Below the pieces are notes generated by a model that was not told the origin of the DNA, made no database searches, and saw nothing but the letters and a program-made list of their open reading frames with translations. A stretch of 25,781 bases of DNA, from NCBI GenBank assembly GCA_022360075.1, contig JAKSDN010001096.1, positions 1-25,781 of the forward strand. The letters run 5' to 3'. This stretch comes from Kiloniellales bacterium (GTDB lineage: Bacteria > Pseudomonadota > Alphaproteobacteria > Kiloniellales > JAKSDN01). The translations under genes were made by a program, and so were the position numbers. This document shows, piece by piece, positions 7,607-15,296 of this stretch; the stretch's first letter is position 1; every line of letters starts with the position of its first letter.

Positions 7607-7634
7607 ATCATACCAAATTCCGAAATAATGTCAA
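7607..7634 (-). promoter_or_regulatory. Near-consensus sigma70 promoter of the pilin gene
   Basis: On the minus strand TTGACA (7634-7629, perfect) and TATGAT (7612-7607, five of six) are 16 nt apart. Transcription would begin near 7600, giving a leader of about 40 nt. This places the upstream ATG at 7611 outside the message and fixes the pilin start at 7560. Confidence 0.75.
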
Positions 7635-7656
7635 GTTTTTTCTTGAAAAAATCAAG
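7631..7656. promoter_or_regulatory. Phased TCAAG/CTTGA/TCAAG inverted repeats over the pilin -35 box
   Basis: TCAAG (7631), CTTGA (7642) and TCAAG (7652) are separated by T6 and A6-type runs and lie 11 and 10 bp apart. The first overlaps the -35 box. The helical phasing and A/T tracts suggest a regulator site, intrinsically bent DNA, or both. The surrounding 7600-7700 is strikingly AT-rich against its GC-rich surroundings. Confidence 0.45.
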
Positions 7657-7720
7657 AATAAACTAAGTATAATTTTGATTTTGATTTGAGGCAAATCTCA
7701 TCATCTTGCGATGTTCTCGT

Positions 7721-8287
7721 TCAGGCGGACTGCCGTCCGCTCAGTGTCGCGCGTGCGGTGATGGTCTTCTCCAGCAACACGGCGGGCAAGGAGATGCCTC
7801 TCGCCGTATCGAGCACGCGCGCCGCGCAGCGGCGATAGCCCAAGTGCTCGTAAAGCGGCACGCCGGTCAGCGTGGCCAGAACCTCGATGCGCGAGACCCC
7901 GGCCTCGGCGGCCTCGCGCTCGGCCCGCTCGACGATGCGCTTGGCGATGCCGCGCCTAATCCACTGCGGATGGACGAACACCGAGCGGATAACGGCCGAG
8001 CCGTCATGGCGCTCGGCTGCGGCCGGCCGCTCGGCGTTTCCGTAGTTCGAAGCAGCTCGGGTCCAGCCGCTGGAGCCGACTAGCTCGCCTTCGGCATCGG
8101 CCACGAAGTAGCGGCGCTCCTCGATCAGGCGCGGGTCGAAGGTGCCGATATCGGCCAGGATCGCCTCGATCTGAGTGCCGTTATAGTCGCGAGCGTTCAG
8201 CGCTCGGACGGAGGCTTCGTGCAGGGCGTTGATCTCCTCGATGTCCTCGCGCTCGGCAAGACGGATGGAGAGATCGCTGGGGCACAT
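7721..8287 (-). CDS. GNAT-family N-acetyltransferase
   Basis: This 188-residue cytosolic enzyme should transfer an acetyl group from acetyl-CoA to an amine. The N-terminal half (SIRLAEREDIEEINALHEAS) fits the beta1-alpha1 start of the GNAT fold. The central RSVFVHPQWIRRGIAKRIVE is motif A, with the R-R-G-I-A pyrophosphate-binding loop, and a late VPLYEHLGYRR segment is motif B (YEHLGF/Y-like). Start ATG at 8287 has GAGGAG about 7 nt upstream. It stands alone, upstream of the pilin gene on the same strand but separated by the pilin promoter. The acceptor substrate is unknown. Small-molecule or protein targets are equally possible. Confidence 0.92.
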   Translation of the reverse strand: MCPSDLSIRLAEREDIEEINALHEASVRALNARDYNGTQIEAILADIGTFDPRLIEERRYFVADAEGELVGSSGWTRAASNYGNAERPAAAERHDGSAVIRSVFVHPQWIRRGIAKRIVERAEREAAEAGVSRIEVLATLTGVPLYEHLGYRRCAARVLDTARGISLPAVLLEKTITARATLSGRQSA

Positions 8288-8460
8288 CTTCCCGCTCCTC
8301 GATGCAGATCTTGCTCATGGCTGCCCGACGGCCTGGGGGCGCAGGCCGCCCGGCTCGGGCGTGGCAGTCGGGAAAGAGAATGCAGCGCGGCGGTTTCAGC
8401 CCGATTTCGTCGGCCGGGCCTTGGGTTTCGTTTGATTCGACCTCGCAGCGGAGCTCGGCC

Positions 8461-8793
8461 TCAGAACCAGTCCAGCTCGATTTCCAGGATCACGCGGTCC
8501 TTGCGTCGGACCACGGTCTTGCGGCCGTTTCTCGGTAGGGGAATGACCCGGTCCCGGCAAAACAGGATGAAAGCCTCGACGATCTCGCCGGTCTCGAGCG
8601 CGATCTCGCTGCGGCCGTCGACCAGAGGGGTCTTGAGAGCGACCCGCGCGGTCGCCATGTCGCCGTCGTCGACCACCACCGACGCGATGTTATCGGCGCT
8701 GGCGGGCGCTTCGCGCCGCTGGGTGAGAAGCAAGCCGATGGCGTGTTGGAACTCCGCCTCGGTGAGCGCGATGCTGCGGAACTCCTCCCCCAT
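8461..8793 (-). CDS. Small conserved-looking protein of unknown function
   Basis: This is a protein of about 110 residues that I do not recognise. It looks cytosolic and soluble: no signal peptide or membrane segment, a helical N-terminal stretch (LTEAEFQHAIGLLLTQRREA), then a beta-rich middle (SVVVDDGDMATARVALKTP, SEIALETGEIVEAFILFCRD) and a basic-acidic end (RRKDRVILEIELDWF). I use ATG at 8793. A TTG seven codons earlier (8814) would also keep the frame, and neither has a good ribosome site. It lies between the DUF427-cyclase gene, which has its own terminator, and the acetyltransferase, on the same strand. The composition looks protein-like, but the function is unknown. Confidence 0.65.
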   Translation of the reverse strand: MGEEFRSIALTEAEFQHAIGLLLTQRREAPASADNIASVVVDDGDMATARVALKTPLVDGRSEIALETGEIVEAFILFCRDRVIPLPRNGRKTVVRRKDRVILEIELDWF

Positions 8794-8865
8794 GACGCCG
8801 AAACTGCCCCCCAAGGCTTTGCCGTCGACCGGGCGACGTTAGCACAGGTAACGGCTGGAAACGAA

Positions 8866-8889
8866 AGGGCCCCGACAGTAGCCGGGGCC
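8866..8889 (-). terminator. Rho-independent terminator of the DUF427-cyclase gene
   Basis: On the minus strand GGCCCCG (8889-8883) pairs with CGGGGCC (8874-8868) around an 8-nt loop, followed by CTTTCGTTT. It begins 24 bp after the cyclase stop codon. Confidence 0.6.
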
Positions 8890-8912
8890 GGGGGAATGTG
8901 GGTGGAGCCGGT

Positions 8913-10559
8913 TCAGGCCTCCTGGTCTGCGAGCGTGAACACCTCGCGTTGCTCGGCAACGCCGCGCAGCCTGTGCCGGCCAAGCGTGATCAGTCCCTGT
9001 GAGAGGGCATGCGCAAAGCTCTCGGAGACGAGGACGCGACGGTCGAGTTTCTTGCTCAGGCCCGCCAGGCGCGCCGTCTCGTTGATCGCCGGGCCGATCA
9101 CCGTGAAATCCAGGCGTCCGGGCGTGCCGACGTTGCCGTAGCTGACGCGGCCCTTGTGCAAGGCCAGGGCGCACTGCAAGGCGGACTCGCCGGCCTCTTG
9201 CCGCGCCGCGTTGAGCTTGGCCATCCTGTCGCGCAGGTCCCTGGCCGCGGCCAGCGCCCGCTCGCAGGCTTTGCGCGCCCCGGCCCTGACGCTCGAGTCG
9301 TCGCCCGATTCGATCGGGAAAATCGCCAGCACCGCGTCGCCGATGAACTTGAGCACCTCGCCTTTGTGCTCCAAGACCGCGCCCGCCGAGGCATCGAAGA
9401 AGCCATTGAGCACCTCCAGATAGACCTCGCGGCTCATCGACTCCGCCATCGCCGTCGACTCGCGCAGGTCGCTCAGCCAGATCACCGCCGGGATGTCCTC
9501 GGCGTCGCCGCGTTTGATCTTGCCCTTCAGCACGCGATCCCCGCTGTGCGCGCCGAGATAGGTGTCGAGCAGCGAGCGCGCGGTGTGGCGCATGGCCTGG
9601 ACCTCGAACAGCCGGCTGATCACCGGCAGCAGCTCATAGATCTCGCCGAGATCCTTGGTGCTGAAGCCCTGGGGGCTGTCCGAAGTCAGGGTCAGGGCGT
9701 TGATCTGGCCGTCGGAGAACAGCATCGGCATGGCGACATAGTCGGTCGCGCCCTCGGCATGCAGGTCCTTCAGGACCGGGAAGTCGAGCTCGGGCTCGGG
9801 GCCGTCGAGGCGTCGCCGGATGCCGCCCGCACCCTCGAAGATCGGCGCCAAGGGGCTATCGAGGTAAGCCGAGCTCTCCAGGCTGCTGTAGGGGATGTCG
9901 CGCACCTCCACGCTGTCCCGGTCGCGGCGCCAGACGTAGGCGTTGCCGATCAACTGCGGATGCAGGGTGCGCATCACCAGGTTCAGGCGCCACAGCGGGA
10001 TACCCTGCTCCACCAGGCAGCGGGCGAAGCGGCCGAAAAGCTCCTCCGTCTGCTCCGCGTGCCAGGCCTCGCGCAGCAGCCAAGGCGCCAGGCGGTTGCC
10101 GTCGGCCGCGCTGGAGGCGTCGCTCGTGTCCATGGCGACGACGTTGTCCTCCTGGTGCCAGGCATCGACCTTGTTCCAGTAGAAGGCGATGTAGTCCTTG
10201 ATCTCCGCGACCTCATCGTAGGGCTCCTCGTAGCTCCAAGCGGCGTTCTCCGCGCGCTCCTCGCCGACGGCCAGGGTCCAGTAAGAGGCATTGCCCTTGA
10301 ACGGGCAGTAGGTGCGATGGGTCGTGCGCTCCAGGAGATCCATGCGAACGTCTTCCCGGGGCAAGTAGTAGATCGGCGGATAGCGGGTCTCGCGCAGAAT
10401 CAGCGCGCGCCGGCTGTCGGCGACGGAGAAACCGTTGAAGACAACTTTAACACGCTTCGGACTTGGGATAATCTCTATATGGTAATCATCTGGGCTGATC
10501 GCGCTCGCGCGACTCGGCGCGTTCGCAGCCAGCTCGCTTGACTGCGTCGTGCTTGGCAT
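8913..10559 (-). CDS. DUF427 domain fused to class III adenylate cyclase
   Basis: This 548-residue soluble protein has no membrane segment. Residues of about 28-128 form a DUF427 domain (hallmark TYCPFKG at 83-89, followed by SYW). A middle region (about 160-330) has the RTLHPQLIGNAYVWRRD pattern seen at the front of many alphaproteobacterial soluble cyclases and could be GAF-like. The C-terminus (about 350-530) is a class III cyclase keeping both metal aspartates (WLSDLREST, Asp364; KFIGDAVLAIF, Asp408), adenine-selecting Lys404 and Thr486, and Asn493 and Arg497. Pro490 replaces the Asp usual in the YTVxGD loop, and the first metal motif lacks the usual Phe-Thr. It probably makes cAMP. ATG at 10559 has GAGGAG 5 nt upstream. 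It is divergent from the AsmA gene. The role of DUF427 here is unknown. Confidence 0.92.
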   Translation of the reverse strand: MPSTTQSSELAANAPSRASAISPDDYHIEIIPSPKRVKVVFNGFSVADSRRALILRETRYPPIYYLPREDVRMDLLERTTHRTYCPFKGNASYWTLAVGEERAENAAWSYEEPYDEVAEIKDYIAFYWNKVDAWHQEDNVVAMDTSDASSAADGNRLAPWLLREAWHAEQTEELFGRFARCLVEQGIPLWRLNLVMRTLHPQLIGNAYVWRRDRDSVEVRDIPYSSLESSAYLDSPLAPIFEGAGGIRRRLDGPEPELDFPVLKDLHAEGATDYVAMPMLFSDGQINALTLTSDSPQGFSTKDLGEIYELLPVISRLFEVQAMRHTARSLLDTYLGAHSGDRVLKGKIKRGDAEDIPAVIWLSDLRESTAMAESMSREVYLEVLNGFFDASAGAVLEHKGEVLKFIGDAVLAIFPIESGDDSSVRAGARKACERALAAARDLRDRMAKLNAARQEAGESALQCALALHKGRVSYGNVGTPGRLDFTVIGPAINETARLAGLSKKLDRRVLVSESFAHALSQGLITLGRHRLRGVAEQREVFTLADQEA

Positions 10560-10788
10560 CTCGGCTCCTCAATAACCTTCTAGAGATATGGTCATGGTCG
10601 TAGTCGGAATCATCTCCGCCCGCTCGACGGGTCTCCGCTTCGCCGGGGCAAAGCCGGGGCAGATATGTGTCAACTTCGCTCAGATTGCGTGAAAGCCCAA
10701 TAACTTGCCTAGTTCTTGTGTGACTTGACGTGGTGGCGGGCTCGGGCAAAACCGGCTAGCCTGCGCGCTGCTTCAGGGAGGCCCGATT

Positions 10789-13700
10789 ATGCGCAAAGCC
10801 CTTTACGTTCTGATCGCTCTCGTCGCGTTCCTCGTCGTCGCCGTTTTCGCTCTGCCGCCGATTTTGGGCCCCTCCTTGCTCAAGCCTCGGATCGCCGATG
10901 CCGTGCGCGACGCCATCGGCCGGGATCTCCGCATCGACGGCGATTTCGGCCTCTCGCTGTTCCCGAACGTCTCGGTGAGCCTGGGCGACGTCAAACTCGC
11001 CAATGCCCCGGGCATGACCGATTCGGAGATGGTGTCCCTGGCGGCCCTGGAGATCGAGATCCCGCTGCTGCCGCTGATCGGCAAGGATGTCATGGTCGAG
11101 AAGCTGGTCCTCCGCGAACCGGTCATTTCGCTGGAGAGGAATGCCGAGGGAGCGGCGAATTGGGAATTCGAACAAGCCGCCGGCGCGGCGGACCAGGCGC
11201 CGGCCGAGGCGCCCTCGGGCGAAGACCGCGGGGCGCCGGTCTCAGGCTTACAGTTGGGCGATGTCCGGATCGAGAACGGCGCGGTGACTTTCCGCGACGC
11301 GACCAGCGGGCAGGAACTGAAGGTCTCGGGCATCAACGTGACGGCCGCGCTGAGCGACATCGCCAGCGCCCTCGTCGTCGAGGGCGAGGCCATGCTCCGG
11401 GAGCAGAAGCTGGCTCTCGACGTCACGCTCGAGTCGCCGGAAGCCGCCATGACGGGCGCGCCGATCAAGCTTGAAGCGGCGCTGGATGCCGCCCTGATCA
11501 AGGCCGGTTACGCCGGTAGCTTGCAGCAGCAGCCCGTGCCCGGGCTCGATGGCCAGTTCGATCTCGACGTCGGCTCCGTCGGCGCGCTCCTGGCCTGGCT
11601 CGAGCAGCCCCTGCCGGAAGGCCAGCCCGACCCGGGTCCCTTGAAGGTCAGCGCGACCTTCGCCGCCGATGGCGCGAAGGCGACTCTGGAACAAGCGCGC
11701 ATAGAGGGCGAGGCGCTCGAGGCCACGGCCACCGGCAGCTTCGACGGCTCGGGCGAGGTCATGAAGGTGGCGCTCGCCGTCGAGAGCGGCCTGCTCGATA
11801 TCGACCGCTACCTGCCGCCCGCGGCGGCGACCGCGGCTCGGCCGAGCGCAGCCGAGGCGCCGGCGGGTCCGCCGCCGAGCCCGGAGGAGATGCTGGCTGG
11901 CCTGTCGGACGAGCCGATCGACCTGAGCATGCTGCGTCAGACCGAGGCAGACGTGAAAGTCGCCCTGGGTGGGATCAAGGCCCAGGGCTACGAGGTCGGA
12001 CCCATCGGTCTCAACGTCACCCTGCAAGACGGCGTGCTGGCCGCGGAGTTGAGCGAGCTGGGCCTCTACGGCGGCAACGTCACGGCCACGCTGGGACTCG
12101 ACGGCGCCGGCGAGGCGCTCAGCCTCGATGCCAAGGTGGATATCGATTCGGCGGGCATCGGCGAGCTTGCCAAGGCCGCGGCGCCCGATGCGCCGCCGCC
12201 GATCGGGGGCGTGCTGTCCGGCGCACTCGAGCTGACGGCCCAGGGGACGAGCCCGCGGGGCCTGGCCGAGAGTGCGCAGGGCCGGCTGGCGCTCGATCTG
12301 GGCGGCGTGCAGGTCCAGGACGAACGCGCCGCGGCGCTGTCCGAGCTGAAACTCGCCTTCGAGCTGCCCGGCATCGAGTCCGCGCCCAGCCTCGATGCCA
12401 GCCTGGTTTACAACCAGCAGCGGGTCGAGCTGGCGCTGAGCGTCGCGCCGATCAAGGAAGTCCTGGCCGGCGGTCCCTTTCCGCTCGCGCTGAGCGTCGA
12501 CTCCTCGCTTGTCACGGCCGGTTACTCGGGCAGCGTTCAGCACCAGCCGGTCCAGGGTCTGGACGGCCAATTCGACCTGGAGATCGGCTCGGTCGGCCGG
12601 CTTCTGTCCTGGCTCGGCCAGCCGCTGCCGGAAGGCCAACCCGACCCGGGTCCCTTGAAGGTCGCCGCGACCTTCACCGCCGACGGTCAAAAGGTGGCCC
12701 TGGAGCAGGCCAAGATCACGGGCGAGGGGCTCGAAGCGACAGCCAAAGGCAGCTTCGATGGTTCCGGCGAGGTGAAGCGGGTCGCGCTGGAGTTGGAGAG
12801 CGGGCTGCTGGACATCGACCGCTACTTGCCGCCGCCGAAGCCCATGGCGCAGGCGGCGCCCGAGGCGCCGGCCGGACCGCCGCCGAGCCCCGATCAGCTC
12901 CTGGCAGGCCTGCCGGACGAGCCGCTCGACCTGAGCGGGCTCAAGCAGACCGAGGCCAACGTCAAGGTCGCCCTAGGCGGCGTCAAGGCGCAAGGCTACG
13001 AGGTCGGGCCGATCGCCCTGGCCGTCACCCTGCAAGGCGGCGTCCTGGCCGCGGAGCTGAGCGAGCTGGGGCTCTACGGCGGCTCGGTGAGCGGGCAGCT
13101 CGGCCTGGACGGCGCTGGCGATGCGCTCGGAGTCGATGCGACCGTCACCATCGCGAACGCCGGGATCGGCGAGCTGGCCGCGGTCGCCAGCCCCGAAGGC
13201 CCGCCGCCGGTCAGCGGCGTGCTCTCCGGCGTCGTCGAGCTGGCCACCCAAGGCGCCAGCGTCAAGCAGCTCGCCGAAGGCGCCAAGGGTCGGGTTTCCC
13301 TCGACCTCGGCGGCGTCGAGGTCCAGGACCCGCGCGCCGGCGCGCTCTCGGAGCTGAAACTGGCCCTGGACCTGCCGGGATTGGAAGCCGCGCCGAGTCT
13401 CGATGCCAGCCTCGTTTACAACGGCGAGCCGGTCGAGCTGGCGCTGAGCTTGGCGCCGGTCGGCGACCTGCTGGGCGGCGGGGCCGTGCCGCTCGATCTC
13501 AAGGCGACTTCCCCAAAGATCACGCTCGCCTATGCCGGGACGGTTCAGCAACAGCCCGTGCCGGGTCTAGACGGTAAGCTCGATCTCGACGTTCCCTCCG
13601 TCGGCGCGCTCTTGGTCTGGCTGGACCAGCCGCTGCCGGAGGGTCAGCCCGACCCAGGTTCGCTCAAAGTTGCCGCAAGCTTCGCCGCGGACGGCGCCAA

Positions 13701-15051
13701 GGCGGCATTGGAAGAGGCCACGATCGAGGGCAAGGCGGTGAAGGTGAGGGCGGTCGGCAGCTTCGACGCCGGTGGCGAGATCGCCAGCTTCAACGCCGAC
13801 GTCACCGTCGACGAGCTCGATCTCAACGCCTATCTGCCGCCGCCGAAGGAAGGCGAGGCCGCGCCGGAGAGCGAACCCGCGCCGAGCGAGCCGGCGGCGC
13901 AGGGCTGGAGCGAGGAGCCGATCGACGTGGCCGGCCTTCGCCTCGCCAACGGCGAGATCAAGATCAAGACCGGTCCCGTCAAGTACCGGGGGCTCACCAT
14001 CGAGCGCAGCGGCGCCGTGCTGACGCTGCGTGACGGCGTGATGCAACTGGGCCTCAACGAGCTGGTTCTGGCCGAGGGCCAGGTCACCGCCGCGGCGATG
14101 CTGGACGGCTCCGGCGAGACGCTCGCCCTGGAGTACAGCGCCAAGGTCGATCAGGTGCAGTCGAAGCCCTTCCTGCAGACCTTCTCCGGCATCGATTGGC
14201 TCTCGGGCCTGGGCAATTTCGAGGCCCAGGGAACGGCGCGCGGCCGCAGTCAGAAGGAGCTGGTGAGCAACCTGAACGGCGGCGGTAGCTTCGCCTTCCT
14301 CGACGGCGCCATCGAGGGCGTCAACCTGGCCGAGACGCTGCGCAACGTCGGGACTTTGGGTATGGGCGCCGAGGGCGGCAAGATCCCGAAGACCGACTTC
14401 ACCGAGCTGAGCGGCAGCTTCGTGATCACCGACGGTGTCATCGACAACCAAGACATGAAGATGCTGGCGCCGCTGATTCGCTTGAGCGGGGCGGGCGAGG
14501 TACCGATGCCGCCGCAGACCGTCGACTATGGCGTCGAGGCCAAGTTGGTCGCCAGCCTGGAAGGGCAGGGCGGCGACGAGGCCTTGGCCGGCCTGCCGAT
14601 TCCGATCCGTGTCACCGGTCCCTGGTCCAAGCTGTCCTACGAGATCGACTGGCAGGCGGCCTTCCAGTCCGCGGCGACCGATCCGGAGCGGCTGGCGAAC
14701 ATGCCGGCCGAGCTAACCGCCAAGGCCAAGGACTTCGGCGTCGACTTGCCGATCCCGGGCGGCGAGGGCGTCGGCGAGTTGCTCGAGACCGTGCCCGGCC
14801 TGCCCGGCGGCGAAGGCGAGGCTGCGGCCGATCCGGCAGGTGCTGCGGCGGGTGCCGCGGGCGCGGTCGGCGCAGGCCTCAAGGGGCTGCTCGGTTCAGA
14901 CAAGGGCGATAGCGAGGAGGCGGCGGGCAGCCCGTCAGACGAAGCCGCGCCCGCCCAGGCGCAACCGGCGCCGGAAGCAGCCGTGGAGGATGCGGGCGAG
15001 AAGGTGCTCGAGGACGCCGGCAAGACGCTCAAGGGCCTGTTCGGCGATTGA
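10789..15051 (+). CDS. AsmA-family giant periplasmic protein with duplicated central module
   Basis: This 1420-residue protein belongs to the AsmA/TamB-like group, inner-membrane-anchored bridges implicated in lipid transfer to or organisation of the outer membrane. Residues 1-24 are the uncleaved anchor (YVLIALVAFLVVAVFALPPI). The AsmA N-domain follows, with typical GRDLRIDGDFGLSLFPNVSV and LVLREPVISL. From about residue 240 a module of about 337 aa occurs twice (240-577, 578-913) and a third, divergent copy (914 on) leads into the conserved AsmA C-domain (GNFEAQGTARGRSQKELVSN, GSFAFLDGAIEGVNLAE). Each copy has a V-Q-x-Q-P-V-x-G-L-D-G opening and a Pro-rich YLPPP linker. An Ala/Pro/Gly-rich tail follows about residue 1330, with two KGL(L/F)G elements. 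GGGAGG lies 8 nt before the ATG. It is convergent with the c-di-GMP gene. E. coli AsmA is about 617 aa, so this one is over twice as long. Confidence 0.93.
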   Translation: MRKALYVLIALVAFLVVAVFALPPILGPSLLKPRIADAVRDAIGRDLRIDGDFGLSLFPNVSVSLGDVKLANAPGMTDSEMVSLAALEIEIPLLPLIGKDVMVEKLVLREPVISLERNAEGAANWEFEQAAGAADQAPAEAPSGEDRGAPVSGLQLGDVRIENGAVTFRDATSGQELKVSGINVTAALSDIASALVVEGEAMLREQKLALDVTLESPEAAMTGAPIKLEAALDAALIKAGYAGSLQQQPVPGLDGQFDLDVGSVGALLAWLEQPLPEGQPDPGPLKVSATFAADGAKATLEQARIEGEALEATATGSFDGSGEVMKVALAVESGLLDIDRYLPPAAATAARPSAAEAPAGPPPSPEEMLAGLSDEPIDLSMLRQTEADVKVALGGIKAQGYEVGPIGLNVTLQDGVLAAELSELGLYGGNVTATLGLDGAGEALSLDAKVDIDSAGIGELAKAAAPDAPPPIGGVLSGALELTAQGTSPRGLAESAQGRLALDLGGVQVQDERAAALSELKLAFELPGIESAPSLDASLVYNQQRVELALSVAPIKEVLAGGPFPLALSVDSSLVTAGYSGSVQHQPVQGLDGQFDLEIGSVGRLLSWLGQPLPEGQPDPGPLKVAATFTADGQKVALEQAKITGEGLEATAKGSFDGSGEVKRVALELESGLLDIDRYLPPPKPMAQAAPEAPAGPPPSPDQLLAGLPDEPLDLSGLKQTEANVKVALGGVKAQGYEVGPIALAVTLQGGVLAAELSELGLYGGSVSGQLGLDGAGDALGVDATVTIANAGIGELAAVASPEGPPPVSGVLSGVVELATQGASVKQLAEGAKGRVSLDLGGVEVQDPRAGALSELKLALDLPGLEAAPSLDASLVYNGEPVELALSLAPVGDLLGGGAVPLDLKATSPKITLAYAGTVQQQPVPGLDGKLDLDVPSVGALLVWLDQPLPEGQPDPGSLKVAASFAADGAKAALEEATIEGKAVKVRAVGSFDAGGEIASFNADVTVDELDLNAYLPPPKEGEAAPESEPAPSEPAAQGWSEEPIDVAGLRLANGEIKIKTGPVKYRGLTIERSGAVLTLRDGVMQLGLNELVLAEGQVTAAAMLDGSGETLALEYSAKVDQVQSKPFLQTFSGIDWLSGLGNFEAQGTARGRSQKELVSNLNGGGSFAFLDGAIEGVNLAETLRNVGTLGMGAEGGKIPKTDFTELSGSFVITDGVIDNQDMKMLAPLIRLSGAGEVPMPPQTVDYGVEAKLVASLEGQGGDEALAGLPIPIRVTGPWSKLSYEIDWQAAFQSAATDPERLANMPAELTAKAKDFGVDLPIPGGEGVGELLETVPGLPGGEGEAAADPAGAAAGAAGAVGAGLKGLLGSDKGDSEEAAGSPSDEAAPAQAQPAPEAAVEDAGEKVLEDAGKTLKGLFGD
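11506..13527 (+). repeat. Tandem duplication of about 1 kb inside the AsmA gene
   Basis: Unit 1 is 11506-12519 (1014 bp) and unit 2 is 12520-13527 (1008 bp); a third, more diverged unit begins at 13528. Units 1 and 2 remain close at DNA level, for example in the stretch encoding LPEGQPDPGPLKV (around 11610 and 12625), where only scattered bases differ. They stay in frame with each other, so the duplication lengthens the protein without breaking it. Confidence 0.85.
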
Positions 15052-15126
15052 GGCACCGGTCTCTCGGCGTTGGCTGCCTGAGGTTCAGACCTCGTGAATA
15101 AACCGATGCGGCGCTGGACCGCGGTT

Positions 15127-15244
15127 GTGCGTCCTTCGAGACGCCCGCTCACGCGGGCTCCTCAGGATGAGGACATTTCTTTATGCCACCAAAGATCTAC
15201 CTCATCCTGAGGAGCGCCTTTCAAGGCGCGTCTCGAAGGACGCA
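15127..15244. repeat. Large palindromic (REP-like) element between convergent genes
   Basis: Two copies of a unit of about 46 nt face each other: arm 15127-15172 and arm 15200-15244. The outer 18 nt (GTGCGTCCTTCGAGACGC) and inner 16 nt (GCTCCTCAGGATGAGG) are identical in inverted orientation. The variable centre of each arm differs in sequence but stays a hairpin in both (CCCGC-TCAC-GCGGG on the left, GCGCCTT-TC-AAGGCGC on the right). No T-run follows, so it is not a simple terminator. Motifs of this kind recur in alphaproteobacterial intergenic regions; that part is recall, not a search. Confidence 0.85.
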
Positions 15245-15296
15245 CGATGGTTTTGCAGCGCCGCGTGAAGGTAGGGGCAATTCAGTTGGCAAGCGC

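Noticed and set aside
7561..7611. Seventeen-codon N-terminal extension of the pilin with ATG at 7611
   Set aside because: That ATG overlaps the -10 box of a near-consensus promoter, and the shorter start has a good ribosome site and the usual short leader.
9009..10541. 510-codon open frame on the plus strand opposite the DUF427-cyclase gene
   Set aside because: It mirrors the cyclase gene codon by codon, is rich in Arg/Ala/Gly/His/Gln with no domain, and the opposite strand encodes a clear catalytic protein. Antisense frames of this kind are usual in GC-rich genes.
11248..12690. 480-codon minus-strand frame inside the AsmA gene (and another at 13567-14451)
   Set aside because: Both are antisense shadows of the AsmA coding sequence, low-complexity and without motifs. 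The plus strand has the anchor, the modules and the conserved C-domain.
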